64,000 nt of DNA from assembly GCA_012515235.1 (NCBI GenBank), contig JAAYYU010000113.1:86495-150494 (forward strand), read 5' to 3'. The notes beneath the pieces are model-generated. The model did not search any database, was not told the origin of the DNA, and saw only the letters and a list, made by a program, of their open reading frames with translations. Numbering within the stretch: position 1 is the stretch's first letter; each line of letters opens with the position of its first letter. Of this stretch, positions 17,306 through 26,068 are shown piece after piece. The position numbers and the translations under genes are program-made. The DNA is from Candidatus Anammoximicrobium sp. Lineage in GTDB: Bacteria; Planctomycetota; Planctomycetia; Pirellulales; Pirellulaceae.

Positions 17306-18838
17306 ATGCTAACCACCACTTTCTATTCGTTTCGCGGCGGCGTGGGCCGCACGATGGCGCTGGCCAACGTGGCCGCGTATCTGGCCCGCAGCGGGCTGAA
17401 CGTGCTGCTGGTCGATTTCGACCTGGAAGCGCCCGGATTGTCGCTGATGCCGGAGTTCCGGCCGGAGGCGCCGCCGGAGTCGGAGGAGGGCTTGGTCGGC
17501 TTTCTCCGCGCCGGGCTGGAAGATCGCCAACTGCCGGCGCTGCAGTCGTTGTGCTACGAGCCGGTCTTGGCTGCCCAACTCCGCGCCGAACAGCCCAAGA
17601 TCGGCGCACTTCACGTCTTGCCGGCCGACGCTCGCGCCGGCACGGATCGGCAGTACGACCTGGCTCGCCTGCACCTCGAACGGCTTTACGAGACTCAGAG
17701 CCGATCGCTCGTGATCGACGTCCTGAAGGTCCAGATCGAGCAGCAGTTCCGGCCCGACTACGTGCTGGTCGACTCGCGGACCGGGCTGACCGACGTGGGC
17801 GGCATCTGCACCGTACACTTGGCCGATCTGCTGGTCATCGTTTCGGGGCTGAACGAGCAGAACATCGAAGGGACACGACTGGCGGTCGAGCGGCTCCAGC
17901 GGGCCCGCAAGGACTTTGCGGACAACGTGCTGTTTGTAATCTCGCCAGTCCCGGTCGGCGAAGAGGAATTGAAGGCCAAACGCCTGGCCGTCGCGGCGAA
18001 ACGATTCGCGCAGGCCATGCAGACTTCCCGCGATTTGACACGCGACCTGTTGATGGTCCCCTATCATCCGCAACTCGCGCTGAGCGAAGGCAGCTTCGTC
18101 TTCCACCACCCCCAGTCGCCCCTAGCCGGCGCATTCCGACGGATCGCCGAAGCCATCCGCGATCGCAATCCGGCGGACTTGCCCAAACGGTTTGACCGCT
18201 TGATGCGGCGGATCGAGCGGGGCGACCAGCGGGCGTTTCCGGAGTTGTTCGAGTTGGCCGAGACCGAGTCCGCGCCGCGCGACGCCCGCATGATGGCCGC
18301 CTCCGTGCGTTTCGGAGCGCAGGAATACGAACCCGCGGCCCGCCTGCTCGAAGCCGTCGTGGCGGACAACGCGGAGGACCAAGAGGCGTTGGATTTCTTG
18401 GGCACCGTGCTTTCCGACCAGGCGAAGACGAAGACGGGTGCGGAAGCGGACGGGCTGTTTGCCCAGGCGGGCGAGAAATACGCCGCCGCGGTGCGGATCA
18501 AGCCGGACATGCACGAGGCGCTTTCCAACTGGGGGACTGCCCTTTCGGCCCAGGCGAAGACGAAGACGGGTGCGGAAGCGGACGGGCTGTTTGCCCAGGC
18601 AGAGGAAAAGTTGTTGGCTGCCGAGCAGCTACGCGCTGGTGCCGGAGCGTACAATCTCGCCTGCGTGGCTGCCCTGCGTGGCGATCATGAGAAGTGCCGC
18701 GAATGGCTCGAACGTGCGCTTGCGGCCGGCACGCTGCCGTCCCGCGAACATCTAATGACCGACACCGATCTGAAATCTGTTCGCAACGACGCGTGGTTCG
18801 CAGAACTACTTGCGTCCGCCCAAGCCGGGGCGGACTGA
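17306..18838 (+). CDS. MinD/ParA-like ATPase (KGGVGR-variant type) with C-terminal TPR repeats
   Basis: This 510-residue protein joins a SIMIBI-class ATPase to a TPR tail. Residues 6-16 read FYSFRGGVGRT, a deviant Walker A in which both usual lysines are Arg. DFDLEAPGL (37-45) and YVLVDSRTGLTD (152-163) are the switch and Walker B signatures of the KGGVGR-motif variant ATPases, a group that I recall from surveys of bacterial conflict systems. From ~320 TPR-like helices follow; a 44-residue unit containing AKTKTGAEADGLFAQA is present twice with 51 identical bases. The end (ACVAALRGDHEKCREWLERA, LMTDTDLKSVRNDAWFAELL) looks like the TPR end-of-group domain. It is the third gene of a tight operon. 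Probable role: nucleotide-dependent switch and sensor. Confidence 0.85.
   Translation: MLTTTFYSFRGGVGRTMALANVAAYLARSGLNVLLVDFDLEAPGLSLMPEFRPEAPPESEEGLVGFLRAGLEDRQLPALQSLCYEPVLAAQLRAEQPKIGALHVLPADARAGTDRQYDLARLHLERLYETQSRSLVIDVLKVQIEQQFRPDYVLVDSRTGLTDVGGICTVHLADLLVIVSGLNEQNIEGTRLAVERLQRARKDFADNVLFVISPVPVGEEELKAKRLAVAAKRFAQAMQTSRDLTRDLLMVPYHPQLALSEGSFVFHHPQSPLAGAFRRIAEAIRDRNPADLPKRFDRLMRRIERGDQRAFPELFELAETESAPRDARMMAASVRFGAQEYEPAARLLEAVVADNAEDQEALDFLGTVLSDQAKTKTGAEADGLFAQAGEKYAAAVRIKPDMHEALSNWGTALSAQAKTKTGAEADGLFAQAEEKLLAAEQLRAGAGAYNLACVAALRGDHEKCREWLERALAAGTLPSREHLMTDTDLKSVRNDAWFAELLASAQAGAD
18418..18600 (+). repeat. Duplicated TPR segment inside the ATPase gene
   Basis: Two stretches of 51 bases, starting at 18418 and 18550, are identical. 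The offset is 132 bases, or 44 codons, so frame is kept. Identity at silent positions suggests recent duplication or gene conversion within the TPR tail. Confidence 0.85.
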
Positions 18839-18927
18839 ACGACCCCGGCCGCGGCCCGGACGGCAGCGCAAGAGCAAAGGTGCGCTGCCCCGAATTCACG
18901 GCGTCCTATCAACCGCGGAGTGAAATC

Positions 18928-21816
18928 ATGAAGAAGGCGATCTTCTCGCTGTTTTGCGTCCTGTTCTTGGCAGTGTCCGTCCACGCGAGCGAGCCGTGCC
19001 AGGCCCCGTTCGATGTCGTCCCGCCTCGCGTGGCGGACCAGCTCTGCCGCGTGACGCTCAACCGTCAGGAACTGGGCGGCGAGATCGATCGCCGCATTCA
19101 AAATCTCATTGATCAAAACTATTTGGTGGTCGATCTGGACGGCAAGTGGCTGAATCACTTCCGCAACCGGACGGATCGGGGCGACCGCTCGCACGTGTAC
19201 TACGGGATTGGCAAGGTGTTCGACGCCGGCAGCCTGTTCTCGGCTTACACGGGCGACCCGCAGGTGGCCGCACGGACACAGTACATCATCGACGAACTGG
19301 TCAAGTCGCGCGACGCGGACGGGTACCTCGGATTCTGGAACGTCGAGCCGGAGAACCGGCAAAACCACATCAACTGGATTCTGCACGAGCAGGAATACAT
19401 CAACCTGGCATTCGTGCGGAACTATCGCTGCACGGGCAATCCCCAATCGCTGGCCCATGCGAAGGTCATGGCGGACTACATCCTGAAGACGTTTCCTACG
19501 CCGCAGAACCCGTGCTGCGACGCGGGCCTGATCTGCACCGCGGGCCTGCCGGAAGGGATGCTGGAACTGTACCGCGTGACGGGCGACAAACGCTATTTCG
19601 ACTTCGCCGCCGACGTGCCGCACGGGAACCAGCACGGCGAGGTCCAACTGGCGTCGCTGCGGACTTGGGAGCAGGATTTCAGCCGCCGCCCGCGCCACGT
19701 GTACGTGATGCTCGCCCGCTGCTACGCCCAGACGGAACTGTACCGCCTGACGGGCGAGGAACGCCTCCTGCACATGAGCCAGTTGATGCGCAACGAGTTG
19801 CTCAAGCAGAACGAGGGCGGCCTGCTGGTCACCGGCTCGTGCTCCGACGGCGAACAATTCACCTACAACCAGAACGGCCGCGGAGCCATCGGCGAATCGT
19901 GCGTCACCGCCTACATGCTGCGGTGGATCGACAGCCTGCTGCGGCTGGAAGGCGACCTGCGCTACGGCGATCTGCTCGAACGCACGATCTACAACGCGCT
20001 GTTCGCCGCCAATTCGCCCGACGGACGCTGGATCCGCTACTTCACGCCGTTCAGCGGCGACCGCAAGTACGATACGCGCGACTATTTCTGCTGCTGCGGG
20101 AATTATCGCCGGGCCGTGGCGGAGTTGCCGCAGAAAGTGTATTACCGCACGCCGCAGGGTGGAATCGCGCTGAACCTGTTCAGCAACTCGAAGAAGGCGT
20201 TCGACGTGAACGGGCAAACGGTCACGATTGTGCAGGAAACCGCGTACCCGAACGACGGCGAAGTGAAGCTGACGTTCTCCACCGGAGACAAGAAGCCGGC
20301 GGCGTTCGACTTTCAATTCCGCACGCCGCGCTGGTGCGAGAAGATCACGCTGCGAGTGAACGACGAAACGCCGCTCACGATCGATCCGCGGAAACAGAAG
20401 CTCGGGTGTTACGCGCTGAATCGGATCTGGCGGAACGGCGACGCGGTGAGGATCTCGATGCCGATGGCATGGCGATTCCTGCGCGGCCGGGCGCTCCAGG
20501 ACGGCCGGGTGGCGCTGTTGCGCGGGCCCGTGGTGTATTGCCTGGGCAAAGACCAGAACGCCGAAGTGCTGAAGAAGTGCCCCGATCCGCGGAATCTGGT
20601 CATCGACCCGGCGTCTGTCGGGGAACCGGTGAAAGACGATTCGATTCGGCCTGGCGGTTTGAAAGCCGTCGCCCGAGCGTGGCTGAATCCGGACGGCGCC
20701 GGCGAGCAGGTCGAGGTGACGCTGACCGAGTTCATCGACCCCAGCGGCCAGGAGGTGTACTTCCACGTTCCGAACGTGGCGGACACGTCGCCGGTGCGCA
20801 TCGCGGACGATGAGATCGTGTCGTGGCCGAACGAGTTTGTCAACGCGCACGTGCTGAAGGCATTGTACGGGCCGAAGGCGACGGGCGACCTGGAAGCGGT
20901 GTTCGAGATTCGCGGCGACGTCGTCGCGGACCTGGCGGCGGACTACGTTAACCCCGGCGGCAAGACCGGCGTCGCGGCGGAATTCCCCGCCGCCGCCGGC
21001 GGACGCTGGGCGTGTTACAGCTGCAAGAATAACGGGCTGCTGTCCACCGCGGCGGCCGGCGACGTGAAACCGTTGAACTCGCAATTCAAGGCCTTCGGCA
21101 CGCCGCGGGGCTATGCCTATGGGCTGGAAAACCAGGGCGATCAACTCGGCTTCGTGTCGGACTACGCCCCCAGCGAGTCTCAGGAGTCTGCCTGGCGGCA
21201 GCACTACACCGAGCAGATGTTCGACCAGGTGCTGTCCGCCGCCCAACGCAAGGAGTTTCTGTACACGCACCCGATTGCCGATGCGGCGAGTTACAACGTC
21301 TTCCGCTGGACGCCCGCGGACGACGTGCAGAAGCAGCACGTCGCGCTGTGCGGCACGCTGTTCTCGAATCTGGGCAACGGCGTCGAACTCCGCGTCCTTC
21401 GTTGGCACGACGACACCCGGCACGACGTCCTCGGCACGTTCAACACCAAGAATCTCGCGGTGGGCAGATGCGGCACCGCTGAGTTCGTCCTGCAACTGCC
21501 GTCCGGCGAGGTCGGCAAGCACCTGGACTTCGTCCTGCACAACGCCGGCAGCCACACCTGCGACGCGACGGCCATCCGAATCCGGGCCTACACCAACGTC
21601 CAACAGGCCGCTGCCCAGACCGACGTGACGGAAAAGGTCCAGGCGAAATTCCACAACCGTCTGATCACCCCGCTGGGCTCGTACGCCGAACTGTTCGACG
21701 AGGCGGCGTCCGGCGGCCAGAAGACGCTGAAGGTCAAATTCAACTTCTGGCGCGACGGCGTGGTGAAGTACCTCGAATTCCCGCAAGACGCGCCCCTGGA
21801 TCTCAGCGGCAAGTGA
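18928..21816 (+). CDS. GH127-like (beta-L-arabinofuranosidase family) secreted protein
   Basis: This 962-residue protein starts with a signal peptide (MKKAIFSLFCVLFLAVSVHA). Residues ~30-640 match GH127: an alpha/alpha barrel with GFWNVEPENRQNHINWILHE, GESCVTAYMLRWIDSLLR, and DYFCCCGNYRRAVAELP. The conserved Glu-Ser-Cys and the CCC cluster correspond to the Glu and zinc-binding or nucleophilic cysteines of this family. It would release beta-L-arabinofuranose or a related sugar. An extra ~300-residue C-terminal part (from about 650, FEIRGDVVADLAADYVN onward) contains beta-rich segments, including NVFRWTPADDVQKQHVALCG, and makes the protein longer than a usual ~650-residue member. The ATG at 18928 follows GGAG. 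It is in the same direction as the SGNH gene 36 bases downstream. Confidence 0.85.
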   Translation: MKKAIFSLFCVLFLAVSVHASEPCQAPFDVVPPRVADQLCRVTLNRQELGGEIDRRIQNLIDQNYLVVDLDGKWLNHFRNRTDRGDRSHVYYGIGKVFDAGSLFSAYTGDPQVAARTQYIIDELVKSRDADGYLGFWNVEPENRQNHINWILHEQEYINLAFVRNYRCTGNPQSLAHAKVMADYILKTFPTPQNPCCDAGLICTAGLPEGMLELYRVTGDKRYFDFAADVPHGNQHGEVQLASLRTWEQDFSRRPRHVYVMLARCYAQTELYRLTGEERLLHMSQLMRNELLKQNEGGLLVTGSCSDGEQFTYNQNGRGAIGESCVTAYMLRWIDSLLRLEGDLRYGDLLERTIYNALFAANSPDGRWIRYFTPFSGDRKYDTRDYFCCCGNYRRAVAELPQKVYYRTPQGGIALNLFSNSKKAFDVNGQTVTIVQETAYPNDGEVKLTFSTGDKKPAAFDFQFRTPRWCEKITLRVNDETPLTIDPRKQKLGCYALNRIWRNGDAVRISMPMAWRFLRGRALQDGRVALLRGPVVYCLGKDQNAEVLKKCPDPRNLVIDPASVGEPVKDDSIRPGGLKAVARAWLNPDGAGEQVEVTLTEFIDPSGQEVYFHVPNVADTSPVRIADDEIVSWPNEFVNAHVLKALYGPKATGDLEAVFEIRGDVVADLAADYVNPGGKTGVAAEFPAAAGGRWACYSCKNNGLLSTAAAGDVKPLNSQFKAFGTPRGYAYGLENQGDQLGFVSDYAPSESQESAWRQHYTEQMFDQVLSAAQRKEFLYTHPIADAASYNVFRWTPADDVQKQHVALCGTLFSNLGNGVELRVLRWHDDTRHDVLGTFNTKNLAVGRCGTAEFVLQLPSGEVGKHLDFVLHNAGSHTCDATAIRIRAYTNVQQAAAQTDVTEKVQAKFHNRLITPLGSYAELFDEAASGGQKTLKVKFNFWRDGVVKYLEFPQDAPLDLSGK

Positions 21817-21852
21817 TCCTGCAGCAACATCCTACCCAAGGAGCAAGCAACG

Positions 21853-23733
21853 ATGGTGACAACGGCCCTCCAAAAAGTATGCTTCTGTGCCCTGCTCAGC
21901 GTGGGCGCCATGCGGGCGGCGGAGGCAGCCGAGTTCTATCAGATCCACGGCGGCATTCCCAACAGCCTGCACTATTTCCGGGCCAACATTGTCGGCAACC
22001 AGTACCTGTTCTTCCTCGGCAACAGCGTGCTGGCCGGCACGGGTCTGAAGGACGCGAATCTGCGCTACTCGGCCCAGATGGTCCAGGGCTTCAAGAGGCA
22101 CTTTCCGGAGGCCGCGGTCATCGAGACGCGGCACATGCAGCCGGGCGGCAGCTGGTTCGGACTGTTCCGCTGCAGCCGGGGGCAAGCGGTGTTCGGCGAG
22201 GTGATCTGCAGCGGCCACCTGGCGATCCTCGATTTTGCCGCCGACGACCGCGGCGCGGATCTCGAGCGGGTCAAGACGTCGCTGGAAGGCCTGGTCCGCC
22301 AGGTCATCCTGTATCGCGCCACCCACAGCCAGATCCTGGTCTACACCCTGACTCCGGAAATGCTCCAGGCGTATCGGGCGGGCCAAGCGCCGGAGTACAT
22401 CCGCATCAGCGAGCAGATCGCCGAACACTATGGCATCCCCAGCCTGAACCTGGCCCGGTACGCGGCGGAGAAGATTCTGGCCGGAGAGATCACCTTCGAG
22501 GCGTTCTCCGCCGACGGCGTCAACCCCACGGATGCCGGAGCCAAAATCTACGCCGCCGCGGTCGCGGAGTTCATCGATGCGCTGCTGGCCGCCACGCCCA
22601 TTCCAGAACAGCCCCAACGGCGCACCCTGCCCCCGCCGTTGTTCCCGGACACGGATGACAACGGCCGGATCGTCGCTTACGAGGACGCAGCGGTCCAACG
22701 GTCCGGCAACTGGAAGCCGGGACAGGCCAGCCCGATCGGCCCCTTTCGCCATTTGCTCGTCTCGAACGAAGTCGGCGCGACGCTGACGCTGCGATTCCAA
22801 GGCTCGGAGATCGGCCTCATCGACGTGGTGGACAAGGGCGGCGCGGACTACGAATACGCCGTGGACGCTGCGGCGTTCCGCAAGCTCCCCGCGCCGCAGG
22901 ACGTCACCGCCCCCACGATGCGCACGGTATCGCTGGCCAACGGGTTGGATCGGCAGGCGGAGCATGAACTGGTCCTGAAGGTCGCCTCGCCCGGCACGGT
23001 GCGGCTGGGCGGGTTCCTGCTCAACGGCCGCGTCGCCGACGCCTTTGCCGGGCTGAGCACCCTGGAGCGGATCGACGCGATCTACGCGGCGATGGACCCG
23101 CTCGCGTATCAGCCCCCGGCCGGCCGCCACGCGAACCTTCCCCGCACGATGAGCAAACTCCGGGACGGCGGCGAACTGCGCATGGTGCTCCTGGGCGACA
23201 GCATCATGGGCAACACGTCGGGCTCGTCCTTCGAACTGCTGCTGATGCGCAACTATCCGAAGTGCAAGATCGTCAAAATCGCCTCGCTGCGAAGCTCCAC
23301 CGGGTGCACCTACTATCGGGAAGACAACCGCGTCCAGGAGTACGTGTTGAAACACAATCCGGATCTGCTGGTCATCGGCGGCATCTCCAACCGGGGCGAC
23401 GCGGAGGCCGTGCGGTCGGTGGTCCAACAGGTCCGCGCCCAGAAGCCGGATACCGAAGTCCTGCTGCTGACCCCGGTTTTCGGCGCGGTGCGCGACGAGC
23501 ACATCCGGACTTTTACCCGCGAGATCGACACGACGACCAGCAACTTCCGCTTCAATCTGCAAAAGGTGGCGGCGGAAGAAAAGTGCGCTTTCTTCGACAT
23601 GACGGGCCCCTGGTGGGCGTACATCCAGGACAGCGGCAAGACCTACGGCTGGTTCATGGGCGACGCCGTCCACGCCAATGCCCGCGGTTGCCAGATCATC
23701 GGCCGCTTGCTGGAAGCCTGGTTCAAGGAGTAG
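21853..23733 (+). CDS. Secreted protein with two SGNH-hydrolase domains, the first degenerate
   Basis: The 626-residue chain has a signal peptide and two SGNH/GDSL-type esterase domains. The C-terminal one (~430-620) has VLLGDSIMGNTS with the nucleophile Ser, VIGGISNRGD for block III, and DAVHANARGC with the Asp-His pair. The N-terminal one (~45-260) keeps LGNSVLAGTGL, but the closing block reads DGVNPTDAG, so the catalytic His is Asn. A beta-rich spacer (~265-400) lies between. Such enzymes remove acetyl or other ester groups from polysaccharides, which fits the preceding GH127-like gene. AAGGAG at 21838-21843 supports the ATG at 21853. Confidence 0.82.
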   Translation: MVTTALQKVCFCALLSVGAMRAAEAAEFYQIHGGIPNSLHYFRANIVGNQYLFFLGNSVLAGTGLKDANLRYSAQMVQGFKRHFPEAAVIETRHMQPGGSWFGLFRCSRGQAVFGEVICSGHLAILDFAADDRGADLERVKTSLEGLVRQVILYRATHSQILVYTLTPEMLQAYRAGQAPEYIRISEQIAEHYGIPSLNLARYAAEKILAGEITFEAFSADGVNPTDAGAKIYAAAVAEFIDALLAATPIPEQPQRRTLPPPLFPDTDDNGRIVAYEDAAVQRSGNWKPGQASPIGPFRHLLVSNEVGATLTLRFQGSEIGLIDVVDKGGADYEYAVDAAAFRKLPAPQDVTAPTMRTVSLANGLDRQAEHELVLKVASPGTVRLGGFLLNGRVADAFAGLSTLERIDAIYAAMDPLAYQPPAGRHANLPRTMSKLRDGGELRMVLLGDSIMGNTSGSSFELLLMRNYPKCKIVKIASLRSSTGCTYYREDNRVQEYVLKHNPDLLVIGGISNRGDAEAVRSVVQQVRAQKPDTEVLLLTPVFGAVRDEHIRTFTREIDTTTSNFRFNLQKVAAEEKCAFFDMTGPWWAYIQDSGKTYGWFMGDAVHANARGCQIIGRLLEAWFKE

Positions 23734-23835
23734 TCGCGCAGGCCGGATTCTGCGCCGCCGGCACGGGCTGGCAGGAAGATCGGGCGCGGGCCAGCCGTGA
23801 AACCGCTGCCGCTGCGCACGAAGCGCCCGCGGGCT

Positions 23836-26034
23836 TTACGGGCCCGGCCCGACTGTTCGCAGTTCGATCTCGCCCACGCCCATGCGGTCGTTGTAGGCGG
23901 AGCGGGTGATTTCCAGGCGCACGGCGTTCGTGACGACCGGCTCGAAGGCGTGGACCACCCAGCCCGGATCTTGGTTGTCCTTGACGGCGACGACGGGCTT
24001 CCAAGCGCCGTCCGTCCGCACGGAGACCGTGTAGTCCAAGGTCCGGTAGTGGCCGGGGTTGAGTTGGTGGAAGAGGGTCACCCGGTCGATCTTGGTTGGT
24101 TCGGCCAGCGTCAGTTCGAGCCACGCTTGCTTGGGGGCGGTTCGCTGGGTGAGCCAGTAGCCCTGCGGCTCCTGGACGTTGCCGTCGACGGCGTTGGCGG
24201 CCGACCAGCCGCGGCTGGGGTCTTCGTCGCTGGCGGTGACTTTGGCGATCTCGATCTTCCGGCCACGGCGGGCCTCCGCCTCGCGGCGGCGGAATTCTTC
24301 CTGCTTCAGCCGCTCGGCCTGCTCGTGGCGGTCGAGATAGGCGATCATCCGGTCCCAGCGCGCATGGCCTGCGGGCGCAGAAGCCTGGCGAGCGGATTCC
24401 GCAAGCCAACGAGCCTGGACCATGTTTTCGACGTTCTCGCGATCCTTGGCGGTGCGGACCAGCGGGAGGATCTCCAGGAGTTTGCCAGCCGGCTCGGCGC
24501 CGCCGTACAGCCGGGCCAGTCGCTGGTCGGCGAATTCTTCGATGGTCATCTCCGGATTCCAGAGAAACGCTTCCCAGGCCAGATAGAACAGCTCCGCATT
24601 GGGCCGCTGGGCGGACAGTTCTCCATACGTGTCCAGGCCCTCGAAACCGGCCGCGGCGGCGTCGCGGCAGATGTCCCGGACGGATTCCAGATAGAAATCG
24701 TCTGGCGTGTGAGTCGAGCTGTTGCACCAGTGCAGATAGCCGATATTGTGCCGGGCCAGCGGGCGGACGTCGGCCGGCCAGCGCCGCGCCATGCCGGTGA
24801 GCGTCCATTGGCACAGGGCGTCCTCCGGGATCAGGGACAGGAACTTGGGCGGAGCGGTCATCATCTGGGCCGTGTAGCCGGTGTACGTGGCGTAGCTCAG
24901 CCAGGCCTCGGGGGCCAGGCCGCGCATCGTCTTGAGCGTGACCATGTGCGAGATGGCCATGTCCTTGTAGTAGTCGGGCTCGTCCGACGGGATCGCCGCG
25001 CGGGCCTTCCGGCAGTCGTCGCAGTAGCAGACGAAGAAATCGCCCATCTCCAGGTTGACGCCGCCGATGGGGAACGTCCGGAAGAGCCACCGGGCGCCTT
25101 CATCGAGCCAATCCTGGTTGGCTTTCTTGGACGGGCAAGGCGCGTTGTGCGGGCGGCCGTTCTTGTCCACGGCCCGCAGTTCCGGATGCGCAGCGACCCA
25201 GGCGTCGGCGTTGTAGGGATGATCGCCCTCAAAGTAGTACCCCGCGTAGCCGCTGGTGCCCACGCCCGGCAGAATCCGCACGCCGCGATGCTCTGCGTAG
25301 CGGCACAACTCCTGCGACGCCTCGACGCCGCCGTGCGTATCCCGCAAAAAGCCCCAGATGATCAGGCCGTTGAACTTGTGGTCGGCCATGTAGTCGATGC
25401 AGTTCTTGAAGTCGATGAGGAACGCTTCGGGCTGCTTGCGATACGTGCCGCCGCCGCCCATCACGTTGCCGACGCGGCCGGGCCCGCCCCACTCCATGCG
25501 ATGGTCCCAGTTCCAGAACCAGCGGTACCGGTAGCGCGGGATCTGCCGCTGGTCGAGCTGCGGCACGCAAACGCTGTGGCCCTGTCGTTGGAGTCGCCAG
25601 TTGACCAGATCGGCCACGGCATGGATCGCCCCGTCGCGGCCGCCGCCGGCCAGGATCAGCCAGTCGCGGCCGTCGTACTGCAACGTGCGGGCGACGTATC
25701 CCTGGGCGGTCAGAGGGCCGGGAGCAATGTCCAGCTGCGCCCCAGCGGCAACCCCGCGCAGGACCGGATTCGATTTGGAACTGCCGACAAGGATCAAGAC
25801 GCCGCGCTCCGGCACGGGGTCCTTCTCCGCTGCGATCACGGCGACCGGGGCGCGGCCCTCTTCGGCGAACCACCGCGCCAGCCGCTCGGCGGCAAAGTCA
25901 TCCGTTTCGCCGCGGACGATCGTACAGTCCGGCCGGCCGTCGCGGATCAGGACCAGCGGAGCCTGGGCAGAACAAAACCCAACGCTGCCCAAAAACGTCG
26001 CCAGGCACGTCAGCAGGACTCGTGATTTCGGCAT
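23836..26034 (-). CDS. Secreted glycoside-hydrolase-like protein with discoidin C-terminus
   Basis: The 732-residue protein has a signal peptide (LLTCLATFLGSVGFCSA). Residues ~25-150 resemble the alpha/beta N-terminal domain seen before GH20/GH67-type barrels (ERLARWFAEEGRAPVAVIAA, GGGRDGAIHAVADLVNW). The central barrel contains FNGLIIWGFLRDTHGG, LEMGDFFVCYCDDCRKA and YLHWCNSSTHTP. The cysteines in CYCDDC are unusual for a barrel loop. From ~590, a F5/8-type domain (SRGWSAANAVDGN ... NAVRLEITRS) should bind carbohydrate. The exact family is not recognised. A GGGGAG precedes the ATG at 26034. It is 34 bases downstream of bioB and probably shares its transcript. Confidence 0.75.
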   Translation of the reverse strand: MPKSRVLLTCLATFLGSVGFCSAQAPLVLIRDGRPDCTIVRGETDDFAAERLARWFAEEGRAPVAVIAAEKDPVPERGVLILVGSSKSNPVLRGVAAGAQLDIAPGPLTAQGYVARTLQYDGRDWLILAGGGRDGAIHAVADLVNWRLQRQGHSVCVPQLDQRQIPRYRYRWFWNWDHRMEWGGPGRVGNVMGGGGTYRKQPEAFLIDFKNCIDYMADHKFNGLIIWGFLRDTHGGVEASQELCRYAEHRGVRILPGVGTSGYAGYYFEGDHPYNADAWVAAHPELRAVDKNGRPHNAPCPSKKANQDWLDEGARWLFRTFPIGGVNLEMGDFFVCYCDDCRKARAAIPSDEPDYYKDMAISHMVTLKTMRGLAPEAWLSYATYTGYTAQMMTAPPKFLSLIPEDALCQWTLTGMARRWPADVRPLARHNIGYLHWCNSSTHTPDDFYLESVRDICRDAAAAGFEGLDTYGELSAQRPNAELFYLAWEAFLWNPEMTIEEFADQRLARLYGGAEPAGKLLEILPLVRTAKDRENVENMVQARWLAESARQASAPAGHARWDRMIAYLDRHEQAERLKQEEFRRREAEARRGRKIEIAKVTASDEDPSRGWSAANAVDGNVQEPQGYWLTQRTAPKQAWLELTLAEPTKIDRVTLFHQLNPGHYRTLDYTVSVRTDGAWKPVVAVKDNQDPGWVVHAFEPVVTNAVRLEITRSAYNDRMGVGEIELRTVGPGP

Positions 26035-26068
26035 GAACGTACTCCCCGTCTCGATGTTCGCGATGGAC

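Noticed and set aside
18685..21786. Antisense frame of over 1000 codons opposite the GH127-like gene
   Set aside because: Its composition is His/Arg/Val-rich without domains, typical of a shadow of a GC-rich gene; the sense protein matches GH127.
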